Positions 1 to 9,669 are shown, numbered from the stretch's first letter. The stretch: DNA of 64,000 nt from Mariniradius saccharolyticus AK6 (GCF_000330725.2 NZ_AMZY02000009.1:267934-331933); one strand, 5' to 3'. The notes: generated by a model from the letters alone, not told the origin. A program made the numbers and translations.

Positions 1-536
1 TCCTTGTCTTTTTCATAATAGGTATGTCCAGCATGCAGATAGAAGCCCCTGAACTTGAGTTTGTCGGATTTTTTGGCGGTACGCAGGATGGCTTCCATTT
101 TCCCAAAATCCGAAAACTGCACGCCTGTCCTGCCGTAGCCCGCATCGATTTCAATGAAAAATCCCACGGGGTTTTCGAGTGCGTCGACCAGTGTTTGGGT
201 CGTGGTTTCGTTGATCAGTTGGACGGAAAGGGATTGGTTTTTGGCCAATCTGTTCAGCCGTTTCGCCTCGAGCGGATTAAACGGAAATGCAATGTGGATA
301 TTTTCCCAACCGTGCCCACAGAAGTATTCCGCCATTTTGATGGAGGAGACGGTAATTTCCTTGATTCCATAATCCTTGGCCCATTCACCAATGACGTGAG
401 ATTGCGCTGTCTTGAAATGCGGCACGAGTTTCATTCCATTTCTCTTGGCCTTTTCGGCCATTTTTTGGAGGTTTTTTCGGCAAATCTGCTCATCGATCAG
501 GAGCGTGGGCGAAGTGATATGGTTCAGATAGGACAT
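1..536 (-). CDS. D-threonine aldolase / D-serine dehydratase-like PLP enzyme (partial, C-terminus off the window)
   Basis: The minus-strand frame opens with ATG at 536-534 and runs off the left edge without a stop, giving about 178 residues. The translation begins MSYLNHITSPTLLIDEQICR and carries the PLP-lysine motif PHFKTAQ (K42), which corresponds to the H-x-K-T segment of the alanine-racemase-like N-terminal barrel in D-threonine aldolases and D-serine dehydratases (DSD1 type). Further barrel signatures are the FFIEIDAGYGRTG stretch near residue 125 and LHAGHTYY near 170. The family is cytosolic and cleaves or dehydrates D-3-hydroxyamino acids; the exact substrate cannot be judged without the metal-binding C-terminus. 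It is divergently oriented from the heme/HEAT gene, with a 143-bp spacer. Confidence 0.8.
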   Translation of the reverse strand, partial: MSYLNHITSPTLLIDEQICRKNLQKMAEKAKRNGMKLVPHFKTAQSHVIGEWAKDYGIKEITVSSIKMAEYFCGHGWENIHIAFPFNPLEAKRLNRLAKNQSLSVQLINETTTQTLVDALENPVGFFIEIDAGYGRTGVQFSDFGKMEAILRTAKKSDKLKFRGFYLHAGHTYYEKDK

Positions 537-679
537 AGTTCATGTTGATTGGTTTGAAAGTAGGAAAATCATGGCAATCAGAAAATGAATTTCTTCGCCG
601 ATTATCAAAATTGTCAACTGCCATTTTCCTATTTTGGTAAATTGTTTTCGGAAATCCATCGTAAAACATCCAAAAACCT

Positions 680-3600
680 ATGAGACCCAATTTACCCTTA
701 GTCGTTTCCATTTTTGTTGTAGTCGGATCCATGTTTGGTTCTTGCAAGAAAAAGCAGGAAGAGCCAGTTGATCTAAGAATTACCCAATTTGATTCAGGAA
801 TTGTGAATCAAAGGGCCTCCGAATTAGAGGCGACCGTTGTACCGACGCTGAAGGAAGGCCTCAAAATGTCTGTTTGGGCAGTGGATTCGATGATTATCGA
901 TCCGGTTTCCATTTATGTAGACGAGGAAGGTGCATTGTACTATGTAAGCTCTGAGCGCCTTGGAATATCTGAATTTGACATCCGCGGCCATCAAAAGTGG
1001 GAAATCCCCTCGATCAGCTGGCAGACCTTTGAGGATCGGAGGGCTTTTCTACGGAAGGAATTTGCACCAGAGAGAAGCGCTGAAAACGAATGGCTCACGG
1101 ATCTCAATAAAGACGGCTCTCACGATTGGAAGGATTTGATGATCGAGAAGGAGAGCGTGTTCAAGGTCAGGGACACTGACGGCGATGGACGGGCAGATTG
1201 GACACAGCGGGCGGTATATGATTTTCATGAGGAAATCACGGACTTGGCGCTTGCGGTCACCAAACACGAAGGCGATCTTTTCGTCGGTGTCGCTCCCGAT
1301 TTTTGGAGACTTCAGGATGAGAACGGCGACGGTATTTTTGAGAAGAAAACATCGATTTCCAATGGCTATGGTGTACATGTGGGCTTTGGTTCACATGGCA
1401 TGTCGGGTGCAAAAGTCGGCCCTGACGGAAAGATCTATTGGGGAATCGGCGATATTGGATTCAATGGCACCGATAAGGACGGCAATGTCCACAAGTATCC
1501 CAACCGCGGTGTCGTCGTCAGGGCCAATCCTGATGGCAGCGACTTTGAGGTTTTCGCGATGGGTGTGCGCAATACCCACGAGTTCACTTGGGATGAGTAC
1601 AACAACCTCATCTCAGTCGACAACGATGGAGACCATCGCGGCGAAAGCGAGCGCTTGGTCTACCTTGTCAATGGTTCAGACACCGGGTGGCGTATCAATT
1701 GGCAGTTTGGCAAGTACCGTGATCCTGACAACAATACCTACAAAGTCTGGATGGACGAGAAAATGTACACGCCAAGACACGAGGGTCAGGCTGCCTACAT
1801 TACGCCGTGTATCATCAATTATGTCAACGGACCCACGGGGATGATCTACAATCCGGGCACCGCGCTTGCTGAGCGCTGGAAAAACCACTTTTTCGTGGTA
1901 GAGTTCGTCGGGAACCCCGTTCGTTCGGGAATCCATGCATTCCAGCTGAAACCCAACGGGGCCACCTTCGAATTGGCAAAGACCGAAGCGATTCAAAGAG
2001 GAGGTGTGTTGCCAACTGGAATTGATTTTGGACCAGATGGATCAATGTATGTGGCGGACTGGATCAATGGCTGGGGAGCCAAGAATTACGGCCGAATCTG
2101 GAAGCTCGACGATGAGGAAGGACAAAATTGGGCCGCAAGAAAAGAAACTGAACGCCGCATCAAGTTGGATTACTCGAAAATGGACGAAGCCGAATTGGAA
2201 GACCATCTGTACTACGAAGACATGCGGATCCGTCGCAAGGCACAGTTTGAATTGGCAAAAAGGGGAGACAAAGGTGCCAAGGTTTTTGAAAAAGCCATGA
2301 ACCAGACTTCCAACCAACTTGCCCGGGTCAATGCGATCGTAGGTATGAGCCAAATCGCTAGGATGAAGGACAAGAAATACGCGGAAAAGATCATCCCATT
2401 GTTGAAGGATTCGGATCCTGAAATCCGTGCCCAAGCTGCCAAGTGGCTCGGAGATATCAAATATGAACCTGCTGGCCAATTTATGCTGGCACTTTTGGTA
2501 GATGAGTATCCGAGGGCAAGGTTCTTTGGTGCGGAGGCAATCGGTAGAATCGGTTATCAACCCGGTTTTCCATCCTTGGTTGCGCTCTTGGAAAACAACG
2601 ACGACCAAGATGCCTATATCCGTCATGCAGCTTCCTTGGCTTTGGCAAGGTTGAATCAGCCTGATGAATTGGTGAAATTGGCCACTGAACCCAGCAATGC
2701 GGTCAGGTTGGGTGCTGTATTGGCATTGAGACGGCTGGAACATCCGGGGATTGAGCAATTCCTCAAAGATCCAAATGAATACATCGTGACTGAAGCTGCC
2801 CGAGCCATCAACGATGATTATTCCATCGAAGCCGCACTCCCTGCATTGGGCGACCTGTTGGTGACGACTTCCTTTTCCAATGAAGCCCTTATCCGTCGCG
2901 CGATCAGCGCCAACCTGCGTGTCGGGACGGAGAAATCCATGCAAAACCTGGTGGCTTACATCCAAAAGCCGGATGTACCCTTGCCACTGCGTCAGGAGGC
3001 GATCGATGCTTTGGGCACTTGGACCAAGCCCTCCGTTTTGGATAGGGTGGACGGCCACTACCGGGGCGAGGTGACACGGGATGGCGCTTTGGTCAGAACT
3101 GCTTCATCGCCGGCATTACTGCAAATGTTGGCCAACAAAGAACCTCAGTTGCGGATTTCCGCTGCAAAGGCGATCGGGAGACTGGGTATCGTAGAAGGTG
3201 CTGAGCCGCTGTTGGCCATGGTGAAATCCGACCGTTTCCCCGAGGTGAAAATCGCAGCCATTCAATCCCTCGCGAAGATGAATGCAAGTACGACCGCAAA
3301 AGGCATTGAATCGGCTTTGGCTGATACGGACAAATCGGTGCGGGTGGCCGGACTTACGTTGTTGGATCAATTGGACTTGGATAAGGAACTCAAAGTCAAG
3401 CTGTTGATGGAAGTCATCGAAAAGCGGACTACAGAAGAGAAGCAAGCTGCCTTGGTCGCATTGGGTAAAGTACCCGTAGAAAACACCTCGGCTAGTTTCG
3501 AAAAGTTATTGGCACAAATGTCCGCCGGGAAATTGCCGACAGATATCTTGTTGGAATTGTCGGAGGCTGTGGATTCTACAAAAGATAGCGTTTTAATGGA

Positions 3601-4096
3601 GAAGTACGAGCACGCTTCCAACCAACTTTGGAAGGGTGACGCTCTGGCTTCCTATCAAAGCAGCCTCAATGGGGGTGATATCGCCAAAGGACGCAGCATC
3701 TTTTTCCAATCCCAAACTGGACAATGCATGCGCTGCCATGCGTATGATGACATGGGCGGAAATGTAGGTCCAGCCATGAATGGAATTGCGAAGCGGCTGA
3801 GCAAGCAGGAAATCCTGGAATCTCTTATCGACCCGAGCAAGCGGATTGCACCGGGATACGGGGTGGTCACCTTGGAACTTGACAACGGAAAAAAGGTAGT
3901 AGGTGTCCTTGCCGAGGAAAACAGTAAGTCTATTTTGGTCAAAAAAGGTGCAAGTCCTGACACCCTTGTCATGAAGGCAAATGTCAAAACCAGAAAAGAC
4001 GCACCATCCAGCATGCCGGATATGAAGGCGGTACTGAGTCGCAGGGAAATCCGGGATTTGGTCAGCTACCTCGCCACCCTGAAGGAGGATTTCTGA
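680..4096 (+). CDS. PVC-type membrane-bound dehydrogenase: beta-propeller, HEAT repeats and C-terminal heme c
   Basis: A 1138-residue lipoprotein. The N-terminus is a lipoprotein signal peptide with lipobox FGSC, the lipidated Cys being residue 22. Residues about 60-490 form a sorbosone/glucose-dehydrogenase-like propeller. This holds three EF-hand-like loops at residues 141-149 (DLNKDGSHD), 165-173 (DTDGDGRAD) and 213-221 (DENGDGIFE), likely calcium sites. Residues about 510-960 are HEAT repeats, and a c-type cytochrome domain follows with CMRCH at residues 1016-1020. The layout matches the putative membrane-bound dehydrogenases common in Planctomycetes and marine Bacteroidota, which are thought to oxidise sugars or alcohols in the periplasm and pass electrons through the heme. 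The stop overlaps the next start by one base (TGATG), so the PIG-L deacetylase is translationally coupled. The substrate is unknown. Confidence 0.85.
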   Translation: MRPNLPLVVSIFVVVGSMFGSCKKKQEEPVDLRITQFDSGIVNQRASELEATVVPTLKEGLKMSVWAVDSMIIDPVSIYVDEEGALYYVSSERLGISEFDIRGHQKWEIPSISWQTFEDRRAFLRKEFAPERSAENEWLTDLNKDGSHDWKDLMIEKESVFKVRDTDGDGRADWTQRAVYDFHEEITDLALAVTKHEGDLFVGVAPDFWRLQDENGDGIFEKKTSISNGYGVHVGFGSHGMSGAKVGPDGKIYWGIGDIGFNGTDKDGNVHKYPNRGVVVRANPDGSDFEVFAMGVRNTHEFTWDEYNNLISVDNDGDHRGESERLVYLVNGSDTGWRINWQFGKYRDPDNNTYKVWMDEKMYTPRHEGQAAYITPCIINYVNGPTGMIYNPGTALAERWKNHFFVVEFVGNPVRSGIHAFQLKPNGATFELAKTEAIQRGGVLPTGIDFGPDGSMYVADWINGWGAKNYGRIWKLDDEEGQNWAARKETERRIKLDYSKMDEAELEDHLYYEDMRIRRKAQFELAKRGDKGAKVFEKAMNQTSNQLARVNAIVGMSQIARMKDKKYAEKIIPLLKDSDPEIRAQAAKWLGDIKYEPAGQFMLALLVDEYPRARFFGAEAIGRIGYQPGFPSLVALLENNDDQDAYIRHAASLALARLNQPDELVKLATEPSNAVRLGAVLALRRLEHPGIEQFLKDPNEYIVTEAARAINDDYSIEAALPALGDLLVTTSFSNEALIRRAISANLRVGTEKSMQNLVAYIQKPDVPLPLRQEAIDALGTWTKPSVLDRVDGHYRGEVTRDGALVRTASSPALLQMLANKEPQLRISAAKAIGRLGIVEGAEPLLAMVKSDRFPEVKIAAIQSLAKMNASTTAKGIESALADTDKSVRVAGLTLLDQLDLDKELKVKLLMEVIEKRTTEEKQAALVALGKVPVENTSASFEKLLAQMSAGKLPTDILLELSEAVDSTKDSVLMEKYEHASNQLWKGDALASYQSSLNGGDIAKGRSIFFQSQTGQCMRCHAYDDMGGNVGPAMNGIAKRLSKQEILESLIDPSKRIAPGYGVVTLELDNGKKVVGVLAEENSKSILVKKGASPDTLVMKANVKTRKDAPSSMPDMKAVLSRREIRDLVSYLATLKEDF

Positions 4097-4953
4097 TGAA
4101 ATCTGTCGGGCTGATATTCCTCATTGCCGTCTTGGTGATGATCCTGCTGACAGCGGGCGGAATGCTTCTGGGGCGCTGGATGCTTCACCCGGGCGATATT
4201 CCGGTGAAGGCCAGCTTGGTACCTGATGAGCCCAAACAACGGTTTTTGGCGTTTTTTGCCCACCCCGATGATGAGATTGCGATGGGTGGCACCCTCATCG
4301 GGCTTTCGGAAGCTGGGCATGAGATCGTGTTGGTATACCTGACTCGGGGTGAGGCGGGTCCTACCAACGGCCTCGTACCTCAATCCGAATTGGGGTCCAC
4401 GAGAACAAATGAAATTCAACAGGTGGGCAAGATTTTGGGCCTACATGCACTCGAATTGTTTGATTTTCCCGACAGCGGGCTGAAGGATGTCTCGATGGAC
4501 ACCATCAAGCAGGTAGCACGGGAAATGATCACCAAACACCTGCCCGATATCCTGTTGAGTTTTGACAGCGAGGTGGGTTTGTATGGACATCCCGATCATC
4601 GGGCAGCCTCCAGGGCGTTGGAAGAAGTGTACCTGGAAGGAAATGGGCATCCCGGATTTTCTCCGAAACAGTATTTTCAACTGACGCTCTCTCCCAAGCA
4701 GATTGCCATCGCACTGGAAATCTCCCCGGGCTTCCAAAAAAACTATCAAAAGGAGGGGAGGGGATTGCCCCCTCCAGACTTTTCGGTCCGTACGACCCAG
4801 TACTTTCCGACCTTGGTCCATATGATGGAAGCCCATGCCACACAGCAGCAGGTATTCAGGGACTTGATGCCGTATCGCGAAGAATTGCCTCAGTTTGTCT
4901 ACTCCAGGGTATTTGATCGGGAGTACTTTTGGGAATTCGGAAAGAAACCTTAA
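4096..4953 (+). CDS. PIG-L family de-N-acetylase, membrane-anchored
   Basis: A 285-residue protein with one N-terminal transmembrane segment (about residues 5-28) followed by a LmbE/PIG-L domain. The zinc and catalytic motif AHPDDE is at residues 55-60 and the second zinc motif GHPDH near residue 163. PIG-L enzymes remove N-acetyl groups from GlcNAc-type substrates; the anchor suggests it faces the periplasm. Its ATG shares one base with the stop of the heme/HEAT dehydrogenase gene, so the two are probably one operon and may act on the same amino-sugar-containing glycan. That link is inferred. It converges on the serine hydrolase with an 18-bp gap. Confidence 0.88.
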   Translation: MKSVGLIFLIAVLVMILLTAGGMLLGRWMLHPGDIPVKASLVPDEPKQRFLAFFAHPDDEIAMGGTLIGLSEAGHEIVLVYLTRGEAGPTNGLVPQSELGSTRTNEIQQVGKILGLHALELFDFPDSGLKDVSMDTIKQVAREMITKHLPDILLSFDSEVGLYGHPDHRAASRALEEVYLEGNGHPGFSPKQYFQLTLSPKQIAIALEISPGFQKNYQKEGRGLPPPDFSVRTTQYFPTLVHMMEAHATQQQVFRDLMPYREELPQFVYSRVFDREYFWEFGKKP

Positions 4954-4971
4954 GGCGCGCTATCAATTCCC

Positions 4972-6123
4972 CTACTTGAGAAGGACTTGATAGATATGCT
5001 CCAAAATTTCCTCGGCTTTCTCATGAATAGGGCTCGCAGTCACGGTGCCCAGGTTGATGCCCATAAATACATACAGGTCTTTTTCTGGAAAATAGTAGAG
5101 CTGTGTTCCGGATCCTAAACCTCCGCCACTGTGACCCATTCCCTCCTGTCCAGCAAATCTCCCCAAGTCCAAGCCGAGACCGTATTCTTCGACGCCCTTT
5201 GCGGTTTTGACCCAAGACTTCATTTCCCGAAGGGAGTTTTCGGAAATCAATCTTCCTTCCATCAGCGCTCTCAAGAATAGAATGGCATCCTCGGGCGTAC
5301 TGACAATGCCGTCGTCGCCGATCATGGAAGCCACATTGTTCCACTGGAATTGGGAGATGTTCTCGATTTTTCCATCACTGAACCGGTCCCAATAACTTTG
5401 GACAATGGCCTCTTTGGCTGGTGATGCAGGGGAAATCCGATAGAATGTATTTTGAAGACCCAATTTGTCGAAGATTTGGGTTTTCATGAAAGCTACATGG
5501 TCTAAGGTCAAGTGGTCCATCATCAGTGCCAATACGAGGTAGTTGGTATTCCGGTAAGAATACCTGCTTCCCGGCTCGAAATCGAGCTTTTTCGAATTTA
5601 CATAGCCCAATAGCTCCATGGGCTCAAAGACTCTGTCGGGGTTTTGAAGCAATCGGGTGACATACAGCGGTACGTCGTTGTATTCGGGAAGTCCAGACGT
5701 GTGGTTGAGGAGCATGCGCACCGTGATTTGTTGCGAATCGGGCAGCAAATCCAAAACCTCCGCAGGAAGGTATTGGCCGATCTTTTGGTCCAATTCCACC
5801 TTTCCCATTTCCGACAGTTGCATCACGGTGACCGCTAGGTAGAGCTTGGCGATACTTTGGAGATAGTGGCCTTGGCAAGTCCCCATGGGAACCCTGTCCT
5901 CAATGCTGGCATATCCTGCGGCATAGTGCTCAAGTTTCCCTTTTTTGTACACGACCGCTACAGCTCCGGGGATCCCGGTTTTCACCAGCGTTTCCAGCGC
6001 ATCCTGCAAGGCCGGATTGGCAGCTTCGTTGGGTTTGTCGGCACAGGCCCTGACAGACCAGTCCTGCGCATGTACCTGCATGCAAAAAATGCTCAATAGG
6101 ATAGAAATAGCGTATGTTTTCAT
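4972..6123 (-). CDS. Serine hydrolase, class C beta-lactamase/DD-peptidase fold, secreted
   Basis: A 383-residue protein when read from the ATG at 6123, which opens a signal peptide (MKTYAISILLSIFC...VHAQ). The frame extends further upstream but without signal-peptide character. Catalytic motifs are S-x-x-K at S90-I-A-K93 (in LQSIAKLY), the Tyr motif in SYRNTNY near residue 190, and HSGGG near 325 in place of KTG. These place it in the beta-lactamase/esterase/D-aminopeptidase superfamily (Pfam Beta-lactamase, PF00144). A penicillin-resistance role is not implied, since many Bacteroidota carry paralogs acting as esterases or peptidases. It starts only 4 bp after the stop of the outer-membrane-protein-like gene, so they share an operon. 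Confidence 0.88.
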   Translation of the reverse strand: MKTYAISILLSIFCMQVHAQDWSVRACADKPNEAANPALQDALETLVKTGIPGAVAVVYKKGKLEHYAAGYASIEDRVPMGTCQGHYLQSIAKLYLAVTVMQLSEMGKVELDQKIGQYLPAEVLDLLPDSQQITVRMLLNHTSGLPEYNDVPLYVTRLLQNPDRVFEPMELLGYVNSKKLDFEPGSRYSYRNTNYLVLALMMDHLTLDHVAFMKTQIFDKLGLQNTFYRISPASPAKEAIVQSYWDRFSDGKIENISQFQWNNVASMIGDDGIVSTPEDAILFLRALMEGRLISENSLREMKSWVKTAKGVEEYGLGLDLGRFAGQEGMGHSGGGLGSGTQLYYFPEKDLYVFMGINLGTVTASPIHEKAEEILEHIYQVLLK

Positions 6124-6127
6124 GGAT

Positions 6128-6748
6128 CTAGTCAACAATGGTGTTGGAATAGTTGGGATGGATGCGGCCGCCAAATTGGACCAGGGATTGCGGCATGATG
6201 GGAATGCTTGCGTTGTATTTGGACACAAACAATACCTGATAGCCTACAAATGGAGAAACAAAGGTGTTGTCGCTGTAGGAATAATATCCGCCGCCGATAC
6301 CGATCGGAATCGTCAACTTGCCTTTTCTGCCGTGGGATAGTTTTTCCCATTGACCATCCTTCATTGCCCAAGCATCGCCCGGCCGCTTGGCAATCAGATA
6401 CCCTATACCGGCCTTCAGCTCGCCAAATACACCCGATCCAAAACCTGGCCTCCAAGCAACTTGGGTGCTCAGGTGGATACCATTGCCGCTCGCTTTGTTT
6501 TTGAACCAAACGACTTCAAATTGCTGTACCCAATTTTGGCTTCCGTTGTGGCTGACTTCGGTTCCGATGCCCAGGCCGAAGTTCTTGAAGTTGGAGCCCA
6601 TATTCCGGAACGGCATGCTGATGGCGTGGAATTGCAGCGATACAACAATGGGGAAATTGCGCCAATCTTTTTGAAAATCCGCTTGTGCGGAAACTTCCGG
6701 GAGGAGGCTGCCCGCGAGGAGCAAGATTAAAATGAGGGTTTTTTTCAT
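6128..6748 (-). CDS. Secreted beta-rich protein, probable outer-membrane barrel
   Basis: A 206-residue protein starting at the ATG at 6748 with a clear signal peptide (MKKTLILILLLAGSLLPEVSAQ). The mature part is rich in aromatic residues and glycine with alternating polar and apolar stretches (GLGIGTEVSHNG, FGELKAGIGYLIAKR, IGIGGGYYSYSDN), as in small outer-membrane barrels. I recognise no named family. It is followed 4 bp later by the serine hydrolase and preceded by the LytTR regulator gene, all on the minus strand, so the regulator may control this pair. The upstream extension of the frame to 6931 overlaps the LytTR gene's end and is not supported by a signal peptide. Confidence 0.7.
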   Translation of the reverse strand: MKKTLILILLLAGSLLPEVSAQADFQKDWRNFPIVVSLQFHAISMPFRNMGSNFKNFGLGIGTEVSHNGSQNWVQQFEVVWFKNKASGNGIHLSTQVAWRPGFGSGVFGELKAGIGYLIAKRPGDAWAMKDGQWEKLSHGRKGKLTIPIGIGGGYYSYSDNTFVSPFVGYQVLFVSKYNASIPIMPQSLVQFGGRIHPNYSNTIVD

Positions 6749-6845
6749 TGTATTTTTTCCCCAAAAGTAAAAGCTGAAAATAGCCCGATGCAGGACCGGA
6801 ATGGTCGAAAAGCTTGAAATGATAGGATTTTCACCCTGAAATGCA

Positions 6846-7658
6846 TCATGCAGGAATAAACCAAGCCCGAAATGCAGCTGCTTTGATCCTGCTGATGCTG
6901 AGTTCTGGAAGGGATTTGGTCTCCATGGCAAGTTGGATTTTCAATTTTCCATTGTCAATGCGGGAAAATCCTTTGATCGCCTGCCGATGGAGAATGGCCT
7001 GTCTGTTGATGCGGAAAAATGAATCGGGCGGAAGCGTTTGTTCCAAATTGTCGAGTGACTTGTCGAGGAGGTATTTTTTCCCTGCAAAGGAAACGAGGCT
7101 GACATAGTCGTCTTCAACGATGAGCATGGCGATTTCCGAGTCCTGCACCAACAGGCTTTGATTGCCAGTCTTGACCAAAATCCCTTTTTTTTCACTTTCG
7201 GGCTTCTTCTGCCCGGCGATTTCCAGGCTTTTGTAAAAGTAAATCCCAATGTACACACCGTTGATCACAAAAAACCAAATCCCGATGATAACCAGGTCCA
7301 TGGAGTAGAAGTCGATCGGGGCAGGTTCGTTTTTGATAAGGATACTCAGGATCTCCGTCGAAATGGCAATAAATGCCAGACCCGCTAGCGTCGTGAGCAT
7401 AACCTGTAACAGGATTCGTTTACCTATGCCGGCTTGGTAGGGGAGCCTGCGATCCAACCAAAAGATAATCTCGCGGACAATCAGCCAAGCGGCGTAGCCT
7501 TGGAGCGTATCTATGAGATAGCGGATTGCAAAGAAGCTGTTGAACTTGATATTGGAATAGGTGAGGTAAAAATTGATTGCGGAAATCACGGGAATGGCAA
7601 GCAGGAAGATCCATACTTCCGGTGAGTAGAATCGCCTATTTGCCGAGTTTTTCTCCAT
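6846..7658 (-). CDS. Membrane-bound LytTR-type DNA-binding regulator
   Basis: A 270-residue protein with about four predicted transmembrane helices in residues 10-135 and a C-terminal LytTR DNA-binding domain (about 165-265). That domain contains the typical segment SFFRINRQAILHRQAI and a preceding DDYVSL strand. Such integral-membrane LytTR proteins lack a receiver domain, so they need no classical two-component partner and may sense a membrane signal directly. It lies directly upstream of the outer-membrane-protein-like and serine hydrolase genes on the same strand (97-bp gap). Control of those two genes is an inference from position only. Confidence 0.85.
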   Translation of the reverse strand: MEKNSANRRFYSPEVWIFLLAIPVISAINFYLTYSNIKFNSFFAIRYLIDTLQGYAAWLIVREIIFWLDRRLPYQAGIGKRILLQVMLTTLAGLAFIAISTEILSILIKNEPAPIDFYSMDLVIIGIWFFVINGVYIGIYFYKSLEIAGQKKPESEKKGILVKTGNQSLLVQDSEIAMLIVEDDYVSLVSFAGKKYLLDKSLDNLEQTLPPDSFFRINRQAILHRQAIKGFSRIDNGKLKIQLAMETKSLPELSISRIKAAAFRAWFIPA

Positions 7659-7775
7659 TGGTCTTAGAGGTCAATCGATTTTTGGGCAATTTAGGAGATA
7701 AAAATGATGAATTTTGATACCCAAAAACAGGTTCGACCAAGCTTTGATAGTGAATTCCCAATTCAGGTCCTCATT

Positions 7776-8501
7776 CTAAAGAACCTTTACCTTGATGTTC
7801 CTAAACGCAACACCCTTTGCCCAATCCTGCAGCACGATATGTCCGCTGATCCGTTTCCCAAATTCCGGAAATCCCTTGAAGTTGCTTTCAGCCACGCTTG
7901 CCTGCCATTCTGCGGAGGTAAGGTCTTTCTCCGCGGTGAGGACACCGTTGAGGTAAAACTCGATTTTACCGTCGACCTGCCGGATGCGGGATTGGTTCCA
8001 TTGTCCAAAAGGGAGGGATTCTACCCTGTTTTTCTGCGCATCAAATCCATATAAGCAACCCGGACGCTTGACATCATTGGTGTAGTCCTGATGGGAATTT
8101 TCCAAAAGTTGGTACTCTGGACCTGAAGCCCAAGGCGTTGGGATATCTTCCCGCTCGAGCACGTTGATGAAGACGCCGCTGTTGCCGCCTTCGGTCATTT
8201 TCCAATCAAATTTCAGCTCAAAATCCTCGAACTGACGATCTGAGACCAAGTCGCCCGTCTCCAAGGACATGTTTTCAGGGTTGCTGTAGAGTTCGCCATC
8301 CTTTACCTGCCAGATAGAGGCTACTTTGCCTTTGTTGTAGACATGCCAGCCATTGGTGGTTTCTCCATCAAAAAGCAATTCCCAGCCTTCGTTTATCTCC
8401 GCTTTGCTGAGGGAATTGGGGCCTTCTGCCTTTTTTCCACATGCATGGAGCAAGAGGATGGTCGACAAAAGTAGGAGTCGATGGCCTGTTGTACATTTCA
8501 T
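7776..8501 (-). CDS. DUF1080 (3-keto-disaccharide hydrolase) lipoprotein
   Basis: A 241-residue lipoprotein with lipobox LLHAC at about residue 21. The mature part is a concanavalin-like DUF1080 domain: the opening GWELLFDGETTNGWHVY and later GNSGVFINVLERED and GPEYQLLENS are hallmark strings of the family. DUF1080 proteins are periplasmic or surface glycoside hydrolases, several of which cleave 3-keto-glucosides. The adjacent divergent Gfo/Idh/MocA oxidoreductase fits such a keto-sugar route. A 3-keto substrate is therefore plausible but not shown by the sequence alone. Confidence 0.88.
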   Translation of the reverse strand: MKCTTGHRLLLLSTILLLHACGKKAEGPNSLSKAEINEGWELLFDGETTNGWHVYNKGKVASIWQVKDGELYSNPENMSLETGDLVSDRQFEDFELKFDWKMTEGGNSGVFINVLEREDIPTPWASGPEYQLLENSHQDYTNDVKRPGCLYGFDAQKNRVESLPFGQWNQSRIRQVDGKIEFYLNGVLTAEKDLTSAEWQASVAESNFKGFPEFGKRISGHIVLQDWAKGVAFRNIKVKVL

Positions 8502-8670
8502 TTTTCGGTCTGGGTTAGGGATGATGGCAAGGATAATTAGGTTTGAGGGAAATTCAAATCCAATTTACACGGGTAGATGGGCATCGGGAAGGTGATGTAC
8601 AGGAATTTTTCCTTCAGAAATTTAAATTGATTGCGAGAAAAATGTGGATTTCATTTTAGATTGGTATACC

Positions 8671-9669
8671 ATGAAAAAAATCGAAGATTCGGAAGTCCGT
8701 TGGGGTATTTTGGGTGTTGGCAACGTCTGTGAGGTCAAGTCCGCACCTGCCATGCAGATCGTCCCCCATAGCAAATTGGTCGCTGTCATGCGCCGCAGCG
8801 AGGAGAAGGTACGGGATTATGCCCTTCGCCATGGCGTACAGAAATGGTATACCGATGCCCAGGCATTGGTGGAGGACCCGGAAGTCAATGCCATCTACAT
8901 CGCTACACCCCCGCACATGCACCTTCCCCTGACCAAAATGGTCGCTGGGGCAGGTAAGCCAGTCTATGTCGAAAAACCGATGGCGAGGAACTATGCCGAA
9001 TGTGTGGAAATGATCGCCGCTTGTGAAAAGGCACATGTGCCGCTTTATGTGGCGTACTACCGAAGGGCCTTGCCCCATTTTCTGAAGATCAAGGGACTTT
9101 TGGACAGGGGTTCGATTGGCGAGGTCCGCAGCGTCCATATCAACCTCAAGCAGGTCCTGAAACCCGATTTGATCGTCCATTTGGAAAACAATTGGCGGGT
9201 TGATCCCGAGATAGCAGGAGGGGGGTATTTCTTCGATTTGGCTTCCCACCAGTTGGACCTGCTGGATTTCTTTTTTGGACCAGTCATTTCAGCAAAGGGA
9301 TTTTCTGCCAACCAAGCCAAAGCCTATGCCGCCGAAGATATTGTCACGGGCTCTTTTGTATTCCAAAATGGCGTGCTCGGTACAGGAAACTGGTGCTTTA
9401 CCACTTCCCGTCATTCCGAGGTGGATGAAATCCTCATCTACGGAAACAAGGGCATGATCAGATTTGAAACCTTTGGGAAAGGAGCATTTGAGCTTTGGGA
9501 CGAAGGGGATTCTCCCACCATTCACGAGTTGGAGCTGCCAAAACATATCCAGCAGCCATTGATCAGCAGCATTGTGTCCGATCTTTTGGGGACGGGAAAT
9601 TGTCCATCGACGGGTCACAGTGCAGCCAGGACCAATTTGGTGATGGATAGGTTGGTGGGGAGAGACTAG
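8671..9669 (+). CDS. Gfo/Idh/MocA family NAD(P)-dependent oxidoreductase
   Basis: A 332-residue protein from the ATG at 8671; the frame also has a GTG 27 bases earlier but it adds no conserved sequence. The N-terminal Rossmann domain has GILGVGNV near residue 13, and the family signature EKPMARN lies around residue 100. The C-terminal domain contains GGGYFFDLASHQLDLLDFF, with the conserved D-x-x-x-H. No signal peptide is present, so it is cytosolic. Family members oxidise or reduce sugars and cyclitols. It is divergent from the DUF1080 lipoprotein gene, which suggests a shared sugar pathway. Confidence 0.88.
   Translation: MKKIEDSEVRWGILGVGNVCEVKSAPAMQIVPHSKLVAVMRRSEEKVRDYALRHGVQKWYTDAQALVEDPEVNAIYIATPPHMHLPLTKMVAGAGKPVYVEKPMARNYAECVEMIAACEKAHVPLYVAYYRRALPHFLKIKGLLDRGSIGEVRSVHINLKQVLKPDLIVHLENNWRVDPEIAGGGYFFDLASHQLDLLDFFFGPVISAKGFSANQAKAYAAEDIVTGSFVFQNGVLGTGNWCFTTSRHSEVDEILIYGNKGMIRFETFGKGAFELWDEGDSPTIHELELPKHIQQPLISSIVSDLLGTGNCPSTGHSAARTNLVMDRLVGRD

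Noticed and set aside
24..548. Plus-strand frame of 174 codons
   Set aside because: It is antisense to the D-threonine-aldolase-like gene, which has clear family motifs on the minus strand.
2042..3058. 338-codon minus-strand frame
   Set aside because: Shadow of the HEAT-repeat dehydrogenase gene; no domain and it lies fully inside the coding sequence.
6128..6931. Longer start for the outer-membrane-protein-like gene
   Set aside because: The extension overlaps the LytTR gene's 3' end and removes the signal peptide from the N-terminus.
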